From the NCBI GenBank assembly GCA_022575985.1, contig JAKSXM010000014.1, positions 7,192,001 through 7,256,000 of the forward strand: 64,000 bases of DNA, written 5' to 3'. Every line of letters begins with the position of its first letter. The first letter of the stretch is position 1. Both the position numbers and the translations under genes were made by a program. This stretch comes from Anagrus nilaparvatae (taxonomy: Eukaryota; Arthropoda; Insecta; Hymenoptera; Mymaridae). Of the stretch, positions 1 to 11,735 are shown in pieces. Below the pieces are notes generated by a model. That model searched no databases. It was not told the DNA's origin and worked only from the letters and a program-made list of their open reading frames with translations.

Positions 1-744
1 TTACTGTAGAAATTGGTATTAATCGATTCGGCATTTCGATACGTATTCAGATAAATTTGCATAAAAAACGGACGCTTCATTAAAAATGTGTAAATTTTTT
101 TAGAGTCTGAACATTTTTTTGATTTTTCATTTTTCGAAAATTTGCAGTAAAATAAAAAAAATAGAGAAAAATTCAAGAAATTTTATGGATTCTTTACTAT
201 TCAGAAAACAAAAACATGATTGTTGTATCATAAGTTAATTTTTTTACATTTAGTTTATCGAGATTATAATTAACGAATAATTGGGCCCTCTGAAAAACTA
301 GATTTTGCATATCCAGGAATCAAATGAACGATTTTTTATTTAAAAATGACTGTATTATTTGCAATTTATATTGTTTACGCTACAAACTATTAGGACTATA
401 AAAAGGCCCCTTTTGAAAATTGTTTGATAAATTTTTATTATGAGGTGTTAAATTCTCTAGATCCAAAAATACCGAAAAAATTGCATGTCCAGTTAATAAC
501 ACGAAGTTTAAATTATGAAATCACTAGCCGGCTAACATGATTCATAATAGGTCTTGAAGTCTCTAAGTCTATAGAATACCAAAATAGTACACGAGATACT
601 AATACTAAAATGCTAGATTCTGTTGGATTCCATAAGAAATAAATTATCTTTGGGATTAGAAATAGTCTCTCCAATACCTTTTCAAATATTTTTCCTTAAT
701 TAATAATTTTAACTTTACTGGGGACAGAACTAGACTCTTCTGAA
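1..744. other. AT-rich non-coding stretch
   Basis: No convincing coding region, RNA gene or structured repeat is visible. The sequence is homopolymer-rich A/T. It may be the interior of the Helitron-like element whose 3' end lies at 861, but I cannot place a 5' boundary. Confidence 0.5.
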
Positions 745-861
745 AACTCTTAATGTGTTTGCATAATTATAAATGTGCAGTGAAACATGATTTTCTTAAG
801 CAACAGAAACAAAAGTAAATGCAATACAGGGGGGGCGGAGCCCCCCTCCTACTTTTGCTGG
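745..861 (+). mobile_element. Helitron-like 3' terminus, copy A
   Basis: The segment ends in a GC-rich hairpin (GGGGGGCGGAGCCCCCC, about 830-846), then about 11 bases, then CTGG at 858-861 followed by T. This matches the Helitron 3' signature: a hairpin just before CTRR, with insertion next to a host T. The same roughly 110 bp recurs in opposite orientation at 2097-2210 and 48005-48110, and a TA-rich target follows in each case. The element would extend left of 745 without a recognised 5' end. No Rep/helicase is encoded, so it is presumably non-autonomous. Confidence 0.6.
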
Positions 862-2096
862 TATATAATATATCTGAGAATATATCTACATATGTACGTT
901 TTTGATAAATTTATCTAATTTACAATAATAATAATTACTATAGTTCCTATTTCTTATAAAAATTATTTTTAAAAAAATTTTACTTTATAATAAAAATGGT
1001 AACTGAAAAAAAATGTAATGAATTATTTAAATAAATTTTATTTTATTTTCTCTTATTACAAATATAAAATACAAATTTTAATTTTCAAATGAAATATAAA
1101 TCTTGTTTTGTGAATTATTTATATTATATTTCAGCATCACATTTTTTAAATCCTTATAATATAATACTAATCTGTGACTAGTATTTTCAGCAATATAGGC
1201 ACTAAATTGTTTTGAATGCTTGATCGTTTTTAAAATTTGACATAAAAAAACTTTTTTTTCAGAATCTGCACTAAATAATATATGTTCAATTTTACCAAAA
1301 TTTTTTGAATTTTCGAAATCTGTCGAAATGATTGAATCTCTTTCATAAGTACCATAGATTGAACACCAAGATACAGAAACATAATTATTTATTATTTCAT
1401 TATTTAAATTTTCTCTATATAAATTAATTTCTGGCAATAAATTAACATTATGAAAAATTATATTACCTAGCTTTAAACGTTTTTAAATGTTTTAAAGGGA
1501 AAGCATTTTTCAACAAAAATTAACTCAAACAAAATTTCAGCCATCTCATATCTAGCTATACCTTCATATATATCATGCCATAAATCAAAACCTAGTCAGA
1601 TTTTTGATTGGTCACGTGACTTGGCGGGAAAATTGAAATTTTTAAAAAAAGAAATTTTTGGAATAAAAAATATATATGAAGACAAAAATTTTGGCTATTT
1701 CAAAATAAAAATTGGTTTGTCAGTAGGGGAGTTATGCTAGAATTTGAATCGTATATACTTGATGTCTCGCGCATGTGCAGCTCGAAAAAATTTTTAAACC
1801 ACAGAATCGGATAGCCAGGGAAATTTTCTATCCGGTCCTAAGAAGAAAATTTTTTTTGCGATAAAATAAGCGTTTAAAAGAAATTTTAGTAATTTTTGTG
1901 CTCTTAAAATTTAAAAAAATAAAGAGCACAAAAAAACTAATACGGCTGTAAAAAATCAAGGACAAGACCTAGGGGGCTAAAAATTGAGGAGGTAAATTGT
2001 TTTCGATAGTACTTTGAAAAATATTTTGGGACCGATTTGAAGACCCAAGAATTAGGACCTCATACACTTGAGGAATATCAACCCATATATATCCTA
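862..2096. other. 1.2 kb interval between two opposed Helitron 3' ends
   Basis: This interval lies between two tail-to-tail Helitron-like 3' ends, with TA-rich sequence at both edges. It carries one minus-strand ORF (1078-1437). The rest is A/T-rich with no recognisable coding sequence. It may be older host DNA or another element. Confidence 0.4.
1078..1437 (-). CDS. Hypothetical protein, 119 aa
   Basis: A minus-strand ATG-initiated ORF of 119 codons that I do not recognise. It is acidic to neutral, with no obvious signal peptide, membrane span or zinc-binding motif. It contains several aromatic and Cys-containing segments (VSWCSIYGTY near residues 21-30, FLCQILKTIKH near 64-74). Composition is less biased than surrounding DNA, which suggests past coding constraint. 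Its position between two opposed Helitron ends suggests a transposon-carried or captured fragment, perhaps the C-terminal end of a longer protein. It could also be a chance ORF. Confidence 0.3.
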   Translation of the reverse strand: MPEINLYRENLNNEIINNYVSVSWCSIYGTYERDSIISTDFENSKNFGKIEHILFSADSEKKVFLCQILKTIKHSKQFSAYIAENTSHRLVLYYKDLKNVMLKYNINNSQNKIYISFEN

Positions 2097-4046
2097 CTAG
2101 CAAAAGTTGGAGGGGTGGCTCCGCCCCCCCCCCTGTGTCACATTTACTTCTGTTTGTGTTGTTTCAAAAAATCATTTTTCATTGCAAATTTATAATTATG
2201 CAAACACATTTAAACTATTCAGAGCAGCGTAAGTGAAACATTAATGAAAAATTATAGGTTCTGATTGATTCTCTAATTATAATTGAGAAAATAAAAAAAT
2301 TTAACTGAGTACGTATAAATTAGTGCCAAATCAAGTAATAGCAATGGTGATAGTAAAATTCAATCATATTTTTTAGGTATTTCACTTTTCAAGCAAATTT
2401 TGAAAAAATTTTATATATCCTATAGGATTTTTATAAAAATAGAAAAAATAAGTAATACCAATTGCGACACTAAAATTTTATCATATTTTTCAGATATTTC
2501 ACTTTTTAACAAAATTTTACTTTTAACAAAACTGATTTTTCTCAGAATCTAAGGGGTTTTTCGAAATGAGCTTTAGTGCACATTATTCCTTGGAGAAAAT
2601 GCTATCGATTTGACGTTTTTTTTTTTTAATTTGAGCTCTCGGTTTAGAGTTACAACTGTTTAAAGCTAAGAAGTTTAAATTTAAAAACTCAAAAAGTTGT
2701 CATTTTCGCCACTTGATAACTTAAAATTGCTTGTTTTAAAATGTAAAAACCAAATTGCTTTGTATTTAGTAGTAATAGTCCGACTGTGGCGAAAACGCGA
2801 AGTCAGCAAAATGTGAAATAGACTCATATGAATGTGTGTGGGTGATTTGTCATTTGGACTCTGACCTTGATGTAAGAGTGTGAACTCTGACATTGCTGTG
2901 TGAGAGAGAGAGAGAGAGTGAGATGATGCGTCGCCTTTTCTTTGCAATAATTTTGATAATAATAATTTCTTTTTTTTTTTATAAATTGCATCATCATCGC
3001 TTGATTTAATTTTTGCTTCCTATAAGTATTAAAATTTTGGTTCCTCAAAGAGGAACCATTGTGTTATCCAAAATTTGATTTTCTATTTTTTGGCATATAA
3101 GCACGTTTTGGGACCCCAGGAAGCTAAAAAAAAACCATTATCGAATCAAGACCTAATTTTTTTTCCAAAAATTTTTTTATTAAAAAAATCTCAAATCCCC
3201 ATTTTTTTTTTTTAATTTGGATGTAATACCTCATTCATTTCCATGAAAGTACTTATACTTGAAAGTATGGTTTTTACTTGATATCTCCAATCTGATACAT
3301 AATTTTTTGAAATTTTTTTCCTTAAATTTTTTTCACAAAAACATACAAAAAATACGAAACTTTTTTTTCTTTTTGGACGTAGTACCTAATTTATTTCCAT
3401 GGAAGTACTAGTTTTAAGAACCTCGTTTATAGTAATTTTTTGGAACCGATACTGAATTTTTTCAGAATTTTTTTCTCAAAATTAAAAAAAAAGAAAAATA
3501 AAAAAAATAGCAATATTTATTTTTTTTTTTAAGTGTAATACCTCATTTAATTCTATGAAAGTACTAATATTTTAAAATATTGTAACCAGTGATATTTCAA
3601 AACAATTATCGAATGAATACCTAACTTTTTTTTTTTTTAAATTTGTTTATTAAAAAAATCTCAAAATACTTTATTTTTTTTTTAAATATTTTATAAAATT
3701 TTAAAGATACCTCCGTTTTGAATAAAAATTTAGGAGAATACGTAAAAAGTGGTGCCGAATTGAATAGTACAAATTTGTGACACTAAAATTTGTCGATAGT
3801 CTCAAGATATTTTAGTTTTTTTCAAAATTTTTCAAAATTTTATTAGTTTCAAAAACACGAAAAATTAAATATCTCAAAAACTACGATAGTTGAGCAGAAA
3901 ATCTATAGCCTATGTCACCCGCGGAGTTTTTATCTTTATTTTGACACCCGTTTTATGTAATTTTGTTCAGTGGTTTGAGCCTGATGATGGAAAACACACA
4001 CACACACACGCACAGACACAAATAAATTTTCAAATATATATAGTAG
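2097..4046 (-). mobile_element. Non-autonomous Helitron-like element, copy B
   Basis: Read on the minus strand, the element ends at CTAG (2097-2100), preceded by about 9 bases and a GC-rich hairpin (about 2110-2132). The first 400 bp matches copy C at 48005-48590. The far end (3900-4046) resembles an internal part of the 48 kb copy (48290-48430) and ends in TATATATAGTA, so 4046 is a candidate 5' end. The interior has no coding capacity; small ORFs around 2681-3048 lie in low-complexity DNA with a (GA)n run. The 3' assignment is stronger than the 5' one. Confidence 0.55.
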
Positions 4047-4072
4047 TAAGATAAGATAAGATAAGATAATCT
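3985..4072. repeat. Simple repeats (CA)n and (GATAA)n
   Basis: A CA dinucleotide run at about 3989-4013 and a GATAA pentamer run at about 4049-4071 flank the proposed Helitron end. The pentamer lies just outside it. Confidence 0.85.
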
Positions 4073-4165
4073 ATTCACTATAACATTTGTTAAACGTTTA
4101 CAAACACTTCTTTCTCATAAGACTTTCTTAACAAGACTATTTAGTATATTATTAATGTTGTTATT

Positions 4166-7100
4166 TTTTTTTTTTTTTATTTTTTTTTTTTAAGGGAAAT
4201 ATGTGAATCTTACATCAGCCATGGAGTGTTTGCGGGCCTTAAAGACCCGCAAATTTCCATGACCGCCCAGTTGTACACTTTGTACAACTGGGAGACCACC
4301 GGCGAACGCAGTCGCCGGCTACGCCCCAGATTCTTACTGGATAAACATACTTCAAACCCCCCGCGCTTGTTTGTCCCAAACCGGAACTCCCTTTTCAGGT
4401 ATAACTTCAGTTTGGGACGCGCAGCCTAGGCAGCTGGCCGCTGCCTTCCCACCTGCCTAGGGGCAGGAGAGCTCTCTACGATAGAAAGCCCTCCTCCTTC
4501 TTCTGCAACAAGGTGGTCCTTACGTACTCTGCTGCTTTGTTCCAGTTTTCGGAACTCCGTAGCATTTCCGGGACCACCGTCTCCGGCCTCCAAATCGGGA
4601 AGGGCGGGCGCCCCCCCGAGTAGCGAACACAATCGAAGAATGTGTACTCTACTGTATCATCCACGCCCGGACAGTGCAAGCACTCCTTTGTTGCCACCTT
4701 ATGCCAATGCTTCAACATGACACGGAAGTACCTGTGTCCAGTTAAGAACTGGGTAAGGTAGAAATCCACCTCCCCATGCTGTCGTCCCATCCATGCCTTC
4801 AGGTCTGAGATCAGTCTGCGCGTCCATAGGGAATTTTTTTCTTGGTTCTTTTTCCATCGTTTCTTCCATGCTTTCATAGAGTTGAAGCGGGGTATCCGCA
4901 GGCGATCCTCCCTGCCGCTTGCCTCTGCACCGACGATATTTTTCGTCTGTACTTGGCAGTTTCTGTGGTCTTCGCCCAGACTTGTGATCCGTAGAGCAGG
5001 ACAGAGTTGACGACTGACATCAGGAGCCTTCGCTTCCCTGGTTTGAGTCCCCCAATGTTGGCCATGAGCCTTGACAGGGAGGATGCGGCCGACGCTGCCT
5101 TTTCACACGACCTCTGAAATTACTCCCAGAAGGTCAGCTTGTTATCAAGCTGAACTCCCAGGTATTTCACCGATGTTCTGGTTCGGAACGTGTGAGAGTT
5201 TCCGCCGTCGTCGATAATTACATCGAAGTCGGTGGGAACCCTTCGACGAGTCAGCAGTACGATCTCCGTTTTTGGGATCGCAAGCTGGAGCCCGTGATCG
5301 CCCATCCAGAGGTTGATCCGTCTCATGACTAGATTAAACCTCTACTGGGTCACTTCCATGTCCCTTCCAGTTATGGTCAGGGCCACGTCGTCGGCGTACC
5401 CGATCAGGGAAAGTCCTTCCGGGAGGTGGACGCGCAGCAAGCCATCGTAAAAGGCATTCCACAGGTCCGGTCTGAGAACCGAACCTTGCGCGATGTCTGC
5501 ACTCAAAACCCTTTCACGCCTTCCATCGAGCGTGTCATAGAGCAGTCTCCGGTCCCGCAGGTAATCCTTTAGTACGTTACCCAGATACCTGGGTATCCGG
5601 AAATCGTACTCGAGGGACCGGATCATGTCATCCCACCTAGGTGAGTTGAAAGCGTTTTTGACGTCCAGCGTTACCAGAAGGACGTCCTTCCGAATTGCAG
5701 GCCGCCTTTCCCTCCCAGCCTCTACGGTATCCACGACACGCCGAATGGCGTCTATTGTGGAATGCCCTTCACGAAAACCATGCTGCTCCTCGGAGAGACC
5801 ACCACCCTCCTCGATTGCCCTTCTGAGCCTTGCCCGGAGCAAGCTCTCCATCACCTTACCAATGGTATTTAACATACACAAAGGTCTGTAAGATGATGGA
5901 GAGTCCGGGGCTCCCCCCTTGCCCTTGTTCAAGAGCACGAGACGTGCCACCTTCCACTGCTTTGGGAACACTCCAGCCACCAAACACGCATTGAACATGC
6001 TTAACAGGATACCAGGGATTACTTTGACCGCTCTTTTGAGCACTTCCGCCGGTATCCCGTCCGGCCCTGGCGCCTTGCCATTTTTCATGGCCTTTATGGC
6101 CTTGAGCATCTCGCCTTCGCTGAACAGCGGCACCTCCTCCATGGGTGTTACCTCTACCGGGTTTTCCCGGATGGGCCTCTCAGGGAAGAGAGCACCAATG
6201 ATCCGCTCGGTCAACTCCGCGTCCATCATGTTGTCAGTATCCTGGTTCAGCTTGCCCATTACGACTTTGTAACCTAGACCCCAGGGGTCCTTGTTTACGT
6301 CTTCGCGTAATGAACGCAGACATCGAGCCTTACTTTGGCGGATGGCCTTGGCCAGCTGGTGTTTGGCATCCTTGTGTACCTGGGAGAGCGCAGCAGCTTC
6401 GGGTCTGTCCCGTGCTCGTTGGGCCCTTCGTCGCGTCCTGTGGCATTTCTTTCGGAGCTCAGCTATTTCGGGAGTCAACCAGTACACTGGTTTTCTCCCT
6501 TTCCAGGGCCTGCGGCGAGGCATCGACGCATCGCAAGCCCCGCGTAATAGAGACGTTACTTTCTTAACCAGGGTTTCGGCCTCTCGTGGGCTTGTAGCCC
6601 CTCCTCGCCAAGCGGGGATCCACACTGACTCGATTCGAAGGTATTCCTCGAATCTGTCCTCGTCGATCTTTGAAACATTCCAGCCAAGGGGACGCCTCCT
6701 GTAGGGAGGACGTTGTGAGTTTCCTTCCATTACCCGGAAGGCAATGTAGTTGTGATCGCTACCATTGTAGCCATCTATCACCCTCCAGTCGCCTATTCTC
6801 CCAGACAGACGCAGCTTCTGTTGCAAAGGTTATGTCTGGGATAGAGATAACCCACCCCGCCCTCTCGTAGGTGGGCCTGTTTCCTCTATTCTGGACCACT
6901 AGTTTGCATCTAGCAGCCATTTCGAGTACCATTTGTCCCCTTTGGTTGGTCGTCGGCATGCCCCACTCTAGGGCCCTGGCATTGAAGTCTCCGCCAAGGA
7001 TAACGCCACCAGTTGCCGCTCGTACCGTGTTCTCGATGCTGGCTAGCTTTGCAGCGAGCACCTCCGAGCTGTCGTTAGGAGAGAGATAACAACTTATATA

Positions 7101-7186
7101 AGTCGTCGCTCCGCACTTGGCCCAAACGTGGCAATTCCCTTTTCCTGTCTGGGATAGGGACGTTTGGGCTCTGCCTCGAAGCCATA
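4166..7186 (-). mobile_element. R1-type non-LTR retrotransposon, 5'-truncated, copy 1
   Basis: The element is on the minus strand. Its 3' end is the T-rich tract at 4166-4191, read as a poly(A) tail, and its 5' end is at 7186 within the endonuclease domain. It is bounded by a perfect 16 bp target-site duplication (TATTAATGTTGTTATT) at 4150-4165 and 7187-7202. Downstream of the coding region is about 290 bp of 3' UTR shared with copy 2 at 30.9-31.2 kb. GC content is far above the flanks. Truncation, poly(A) and TSD are hallmarks of target-primed reverse transcription. Confidence 0.92.
4476..7135 (-). pseudogene. R1-clade endonuclease/reverse transcriptase ORF2, decayed
   Basis: In transcription order it holds the C-terminal half of an apurinic-like endonuclease (GGDFNARALEWG near 6985-7020), a linker, the reverse transcriptase (KAPGPDGIPAEV near 6060, YADDVALT near 5390) and a C-terminal zinc finger (CLHC...C, near 4630-4690). 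The order fits the R1 clade. Lesions: a frameshift near 6800, in-frame TAG codons near 5340 and 5117 where copy 2 has Glu and Gln, and a deletion near 4890 removing roughly 45 codons present in copy 2. It cannot make a full protein. Clade assignment is by motif recognition. Confidence 0.9.
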
Positions 7187-7325
7187 TATTAATGTTGTTA
7201 TTATACTTATTATTTATATAAATTAGTTATATAATAAATTTCTTAACAAGACTCTATTTAGTATATTATTAATGTTATTATTAAACTTATTATTTATATA
7301 AATTAGTTATATAATAAATAAATTA
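7187..7325. repeat. Tandem duplication of the R1 target region
   Basis: The sequence holding the right TSD copy is followed by a near copy of itself about 75 bp on (TATTAATGTT with ACTTATTATTTATATAAA recurring near 7265-7310). The motif CTTAACAAGACT also occurs left of the element at 4129 and again near 7242. The R1 element therefore inserted into a pre-existing short AT-rich tandem repeat. Confidence 0.7.
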
Positions 7326-8216
7326 TTTTAACTGTTTTTTATTTCAATAATAGTTTAAATAAGATTTCCGAGCATAATGATATTTATTGATTAGATTTTA
7401 ATGAATTCCGAGCTTTTGATCCGCATAGGATCTTTATCAAGGCTAGAAATATAATAACATAATGTAATACATTTTTTAAAATTAAAATAAGTTAAAAGAC
7501 TTACATATAGATGTTTTAAAAATATATCAACAAATTATAAAAATATCAGTTACAAAATTTTAGTACAGAAAACAAAAAGTTATGTTAAACGTAACCTAAA
7601 ACAAATTATAAATTAATTACTTATAAAAATATAAAAATTTTAGCGAACTTTGGTTACCCTAATATTACTGGAAAATCTGGATAGTAGAGTACAGTGCATA
7701 CTTAACAATAAAAATACAAAATTACATTAATAAATAAATAACAATAAGAATATAAAAATGTATCGTAAAACTATTTTCTCCATATGATACAGTTGTTATG
7801 TTGATCAGCTGGGAATTTGAAAAAATATATGATGAATAAACGTATAAGTATAGACATTTATCAATCAATATATTAATCAATATTAATCAAAAAATTTCTC
7901 AAATGATAAGGTACGAAGGTAAGGTAGATGCGTTGTTTGTAAACATGCGACGTGCACGTTTACACGGGTTAAAACGGCACAATATTTCACTAATCTTAAC
8001 CCGAATAACCGTGACTTATCGCCACCACTTCAATTACAATTTGCTTTGAATATATTTAATTTTGTTTAAATTTCTGAAGTAATGTTATAGTTTATTAATC
8101 ATGCATTCTTTTAAGTTTAATATGACCAAGGCAAGATATAATTCGAGATACTTTGCTTCCTTACAATCATAAGCCATTGGTTGTTAGTAATTAAAAATTT
8201 CTATCTTTACTGTAAG
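7326..8216. other. AT-rich non-coding stretch with a Penelope-type hairpin
   Basis: No gene is visible. At 7405-7445 there is a short motif with a small palindrome (GATCCGCATAGGATC) and TTATCAAGG. It is reminiscent of the hairpin motifs near ends of Penelope-like copies such as 61890-61920. That resemblance is only suggestive. Confidence 0.35.
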
Positions 8217-8426
8217 ATGAGGGATCCGGACTTCATGCCTTTTCCCCGACCATATACAAGTAATGTTAGTATCTAATGTATTTAATTTAAAAATAAGTTA
8301 GTATGTTAATAGTGGTTATATAGGATGGACGCTTCTCAGGGTTTTATTCCAGATAAGGTCTTTCAACAGCCTCAAGGTCAAATTGAAAGAGCCTTTTACT
8401 CTGACCCGGTGTTCCCTCTCTTATGA
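8217..8426 (+). other. Possible small exons, unrecognised
   Basis: An ATG at 8217 opens 16 codons ending at a splice-donor-like AAT|GTTAGT (8262-8270). A second ATG at 8325, just after an acceptor-like TATAG, opens 33 codons with richer composition than the surroundings (contains FIPDKVFQQPQ) and stops at 8424. The two pieces do not join in a productive frame with the obvious splice sites. They could be remnants of a host exon or of the N-terminus of a neighbouring Penelope-like element. I do not recognise them. Confidence 0.15.
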
Positions 8427-8724
8427 TAGTTGCGTAATGAACTTATTTACATTTATGATTAATATTTTAATTTTAATAAGTGGGAACTCTTTTATCCCTA
8501 CTTTTTCTATGATTTTTATATTAATTTTATTTGCGTGCATTAGTTAACATTTTACTTAATTTGTATTGGTTTTTATGTGTTGGAAACTCGCACCGAGATT
8601 CCAACCAAACTTAAAATTTAAAGAATAATGATTTAACTTTAGTATGTGTTTTGTTTTTAATATCTAATAATTTAATGCAATTTTTTATGCTTAAATGCAT
8701 ACGCCGCAAACAATTAATAAAAAT

Positions 8725-9240
8725 TCATATGTTCTTTTTCATTTTATGGATGTTTGATAAATATGGTTTAAACATTTTTTTTGAGTCAGCTTGTTCATTG
8801 ATAGCATTCTCATACATGTTAATATGTAAATACTCACTAGTTTTTCTCTTGTGATAATTAGACTCATGGTCAAGAATTTTAAACTTTACCCATGAGAAAT
8901 CATGTTTAGTCGTCTTAAAATGTTTAAATACCACTTTATCATCATTAGTATCATCTTGTTTACCTTTTTCAACATTACTGTCAGTATCATGAGTCTCCTT
9001 ATAATTTGGAGGATTTTCGATGACAACGCGTCTCTTCGGCCTTATTCGGGATGGAATAACTATTTTTTCATTTTTACTTTTTTCTTTTTTTAAAACTGCA
9101 TTTATAGGTGCCCTATGTTCACCAAGCCTTATGCCCACCTCTCTCTTGGTCTCACTAATATAAGTAGCTGTACTCTCAGAGCAATTAATTTTATAAACCA
9201 CTCCAAGTTTTTCCTCCTTTGGTATCTTATCTTTAGCTTT
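8725..9240 (-). pseudogene. Penelope-like GIY-YIG endonuclease fragment
   Basis: The minus-strand reading frame resembles the C-terminal GIY-YIG nuclease of Penelope-like elements. It has VVYKINC then TYISETKREVG then RLGEH, matching the GIY...YIG...R...EH layout, followed by a charged, variable tail. The expected YIG glycine is Ser (YIS), so the nuclease site is probably dead. No reverse transcriptase precedes it. Instead a plus-strand Penelope N-terminal fragment begins at 9284, so two pieces meet head to head. The open frame reads past the first ATG, up to about 9240. Confidence 0.75.
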
Positions 9241-9283
9241 TATAATTATATTGTTATCACTCTAATTATTTCTAATCAACGGT

Positions 9284-9780
9284 ATGGCTAATAAGTTATT
9301 TCTCTTACAACTTACTCTTACTGACATCGACATCCCCAAGGAGGTGATTAACACGGTTTCTATGGGTTACAAATTTTCTGTCAAATCAGGTTTGAATAAT
9401 AATGACGCAATGCAGACTATAAAGAACGTCAAATATATTATTGATAAAAATCATTTTGACGATGAGGTTATTGATGATATTCGCTACAGTACAATCTCGT
9501 GTATTAGTCAACACTTGAACCGGACTAGACACATTAATGCAATTGACAGGAAATTTTACACGGATGTTTGTCTTGCTAAAAAATTCTTAAGGGCACAAGG
9601 CAATTTATTTTTTACCAATGCTGACAAAGGTAGCGTGTTATACAGATTATTATTATAAGGAAATGGAAGAATTACTTAATGATGATTCACCATATAAAAA
9701 AAAAGAGAAGGACCTCTTGCAAGATTTACAAAAGCGCACTTATTAATTCTTAAATCGTTGGAACATAAATGGTTATTTAA
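9284..9780 (+). pseudogene. Penelope-like element N-terminal fragment
   Basis: The 124-codon ORF (stop 9656-9658) ends with FFTNADKGSV, the xADKGxx motif found upstream of the reverse-transcriptase core of Penelope-like proteins. A second frame after a frameshift near 9645 continues with YKEMEELLNDDSPYK, typical of the next segment, until about 9745. No catalytic reverse-transcriptase motifs follow; the sequence runs into AT-rich DNA. It is probably the 5' part of the same family as 8725-9240, in opposite orientation. Confidence 0.7.
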
Positions 9781-9784
9781 CCAA

Positions 9785-10538
9785 GAAATTCCATAGATAC
9801 AGATAAAGTTTTATATTTTATATTTTATACAAGGAAGATTCTTTCCCGGATGGGATATCTGCTTCCCCGTACTTTTGTCAGTGTATAAAACTGTATTTTA
9901 TATTAAATTTTCATAAATTTTATCATCAAAATTAATGTATTTAATTTAATATAATTAATAAAATTGAAAATTTAAAATGAGAACAAAATTTTTATAATAA
10001 ATATATTAACAGCGACAGTAATTAAAAAATATAAAGTAATTATCTTTATTTTATATTTTATTTTATTTATAAATAAATTTTTATCTTCACTCAGACTTCT
10101 CATTATTTATAAAGACTTACTAATTTTTAACACAAATTATGCAAAAAATTTTTGTAAATTTTTGTAAATTTTTTTTATAAAAATAATTAGAATTTATAAA
10201 AAACTATAAAATTCTTAATACAAATTTGCTCAATATAATTTTTAATAGTAAAATTTTAATAGTATAATTTTTTATTAAAATTAAATAAATTTTTCTTTGG
10301 AAAAAAGAACAACATTGTTCTAGTCAAAACACATGTAGTATACTATATATATCTTGCATACACGGTACTGATAAATCTCCGTGTTGTATTATTACATGTA
10401 TGAATATCTTATATTGATTCTAATATACAAAAGTTACGTATGTGTAAACTAATATAAATGACAAGTATAAAAGAGAGAGAAAAATATCATAAAGATGTGT
10501 AATAAAAAAGAAAAAGATAAATATAGTTATAGTTATGA
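9785..10538. other. AT-rich stretch with an inverted copy of the 20.15 kb repeat
   Basis: No coding region. The roughly 50 bp at 10078-10127 is the reverse complement of 20149-20195 (core TGAGAAGTCTGAGTGAAG), so a small dispersed repeat lies here. Confidence 0.6.
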
Positions 10539-11735
10539 CTAAAAGTAGTTAGGAAATTTTCTAGTGATATAATTTATGAAATTTTTATAAAAACTATTAA
10601 GAAACATAGTATCTTCTTTTTTATTAACAGTAAAATTAGCTTGAATGTGTAGCATCTCTGATATTTTTCTCTTAAATAAGTTAGGCTCAAAATCCATAAT
10701 AGAGACCTTATTGAATTCAAACATATGATTATTAACACAATGATTAGGAACAGGTTTATTACGATTATTTTCTACATCTTTCTCATGTTCTTCTAATCTA
10801 ATATATAAGGCTCTTTTTGATTCACCAACATAACAATATTTACATTTATTGCACTTAAATTTATATACAGTATTAACATTTTCTAATTTATATGTAATAT
10901 CTTTGCCTCTAATAATAAATTTATTTAATTTGTTGGTAATGCCTGGTATAGGTATTATTTTATATTTATTAATAACATTTTTTATGTTATTAAAAAGTAC
11001 CGGGACAAAAGGTATTATGACCTTTGGTATACGATTATATATATTTGTATTAATACTGATAATATTATTATTGTCTGATTTATTATTACTATCTGTGTTA
11101 TTGTTATTATTATTACTATTATTAAGTATTTGATTAATTGTATGTAATCTTTTATTGACATATTGATTAATGAAATTTATTGGATAATTATTTAACAATA
11201 ATAAATTTTTACAAAGTTTTATATTATCAGAATGAAATTTCTTGTCTGATAATTTTATAGCTCTATCAATTAGATTATATATGATGCCAATTTTTTGACT
11301 ATTAGTATGGTTAGAATTATAGTTTAATAAACGTCCTGAAAAACACGGTTTTTGAAACCAATTAGTAATAATTTTGCCATTATTATTTATTAAAAGTAAA
11401 TCTAAGAAATTAATACTATTATTTTTTTCTATTTCATAAGTAAATTGGATATTATTATTAATATTATTGAAAACATTGACTGTTTGAGATAATTTATTAT
11501 TCGGAATACAGGTAAGTATATCATCTACATAGCGTAGATAGAAAATAGGAAAATAATCTAATTTAAATAGAGCCTCAATTTCTACATCTTCCATAACTAG
11601 ATCAGCAATAAGTGGAGATATAGCCGAACCCATGGGGGTACCCATAATCTGTCTATAATTTTTTCTAATTTTCAAAAAGGTTTGTAACATCGTCGTCTTC
11701 ACCATAATCATTAGCAAAAGGATTTTTTGATTCAA
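10539..11735 (-). pseudogene. Penelope-like reverse transcriptase + GIY-YIG, 5'-truncated
   Basis: The 398-codon minus-strand frame holds the second half of a Penelope-like reverse transcriptase: GTPMGSAISPLIADL near residues 31-45, the catalytic RYVDDIL near residues 68-74, and NSINFLDLLL. An Asn-rich linker follows, then a C-terminal GIY-YIG nuclease (YKFKCNKCKYCYVGESKR, with Arg and EEHEK following). The GIY-YIG catalytic pattern looks intact. The N-terminal part, including motif A, is missing upstream, where another reading frame and then the transketolase pseudogene begin. It is a 5'-truncated copy, a different subfamily from 62.2 kb by sequence, with no stop inside the retained part. 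Confidence 0.85.

Noticed and set aside
2681..3048. Two small minus-strand ORFs
   Set aside because: They lie over a (GA)n run and low-complexity DNA inside a Helitron-like repeat.
5625..7089. Several plus-strand ORFs across the R1-type element
   Set aside because: They are antisense shadows of a GC-rich coding region; the same shadows appear over copy 2.
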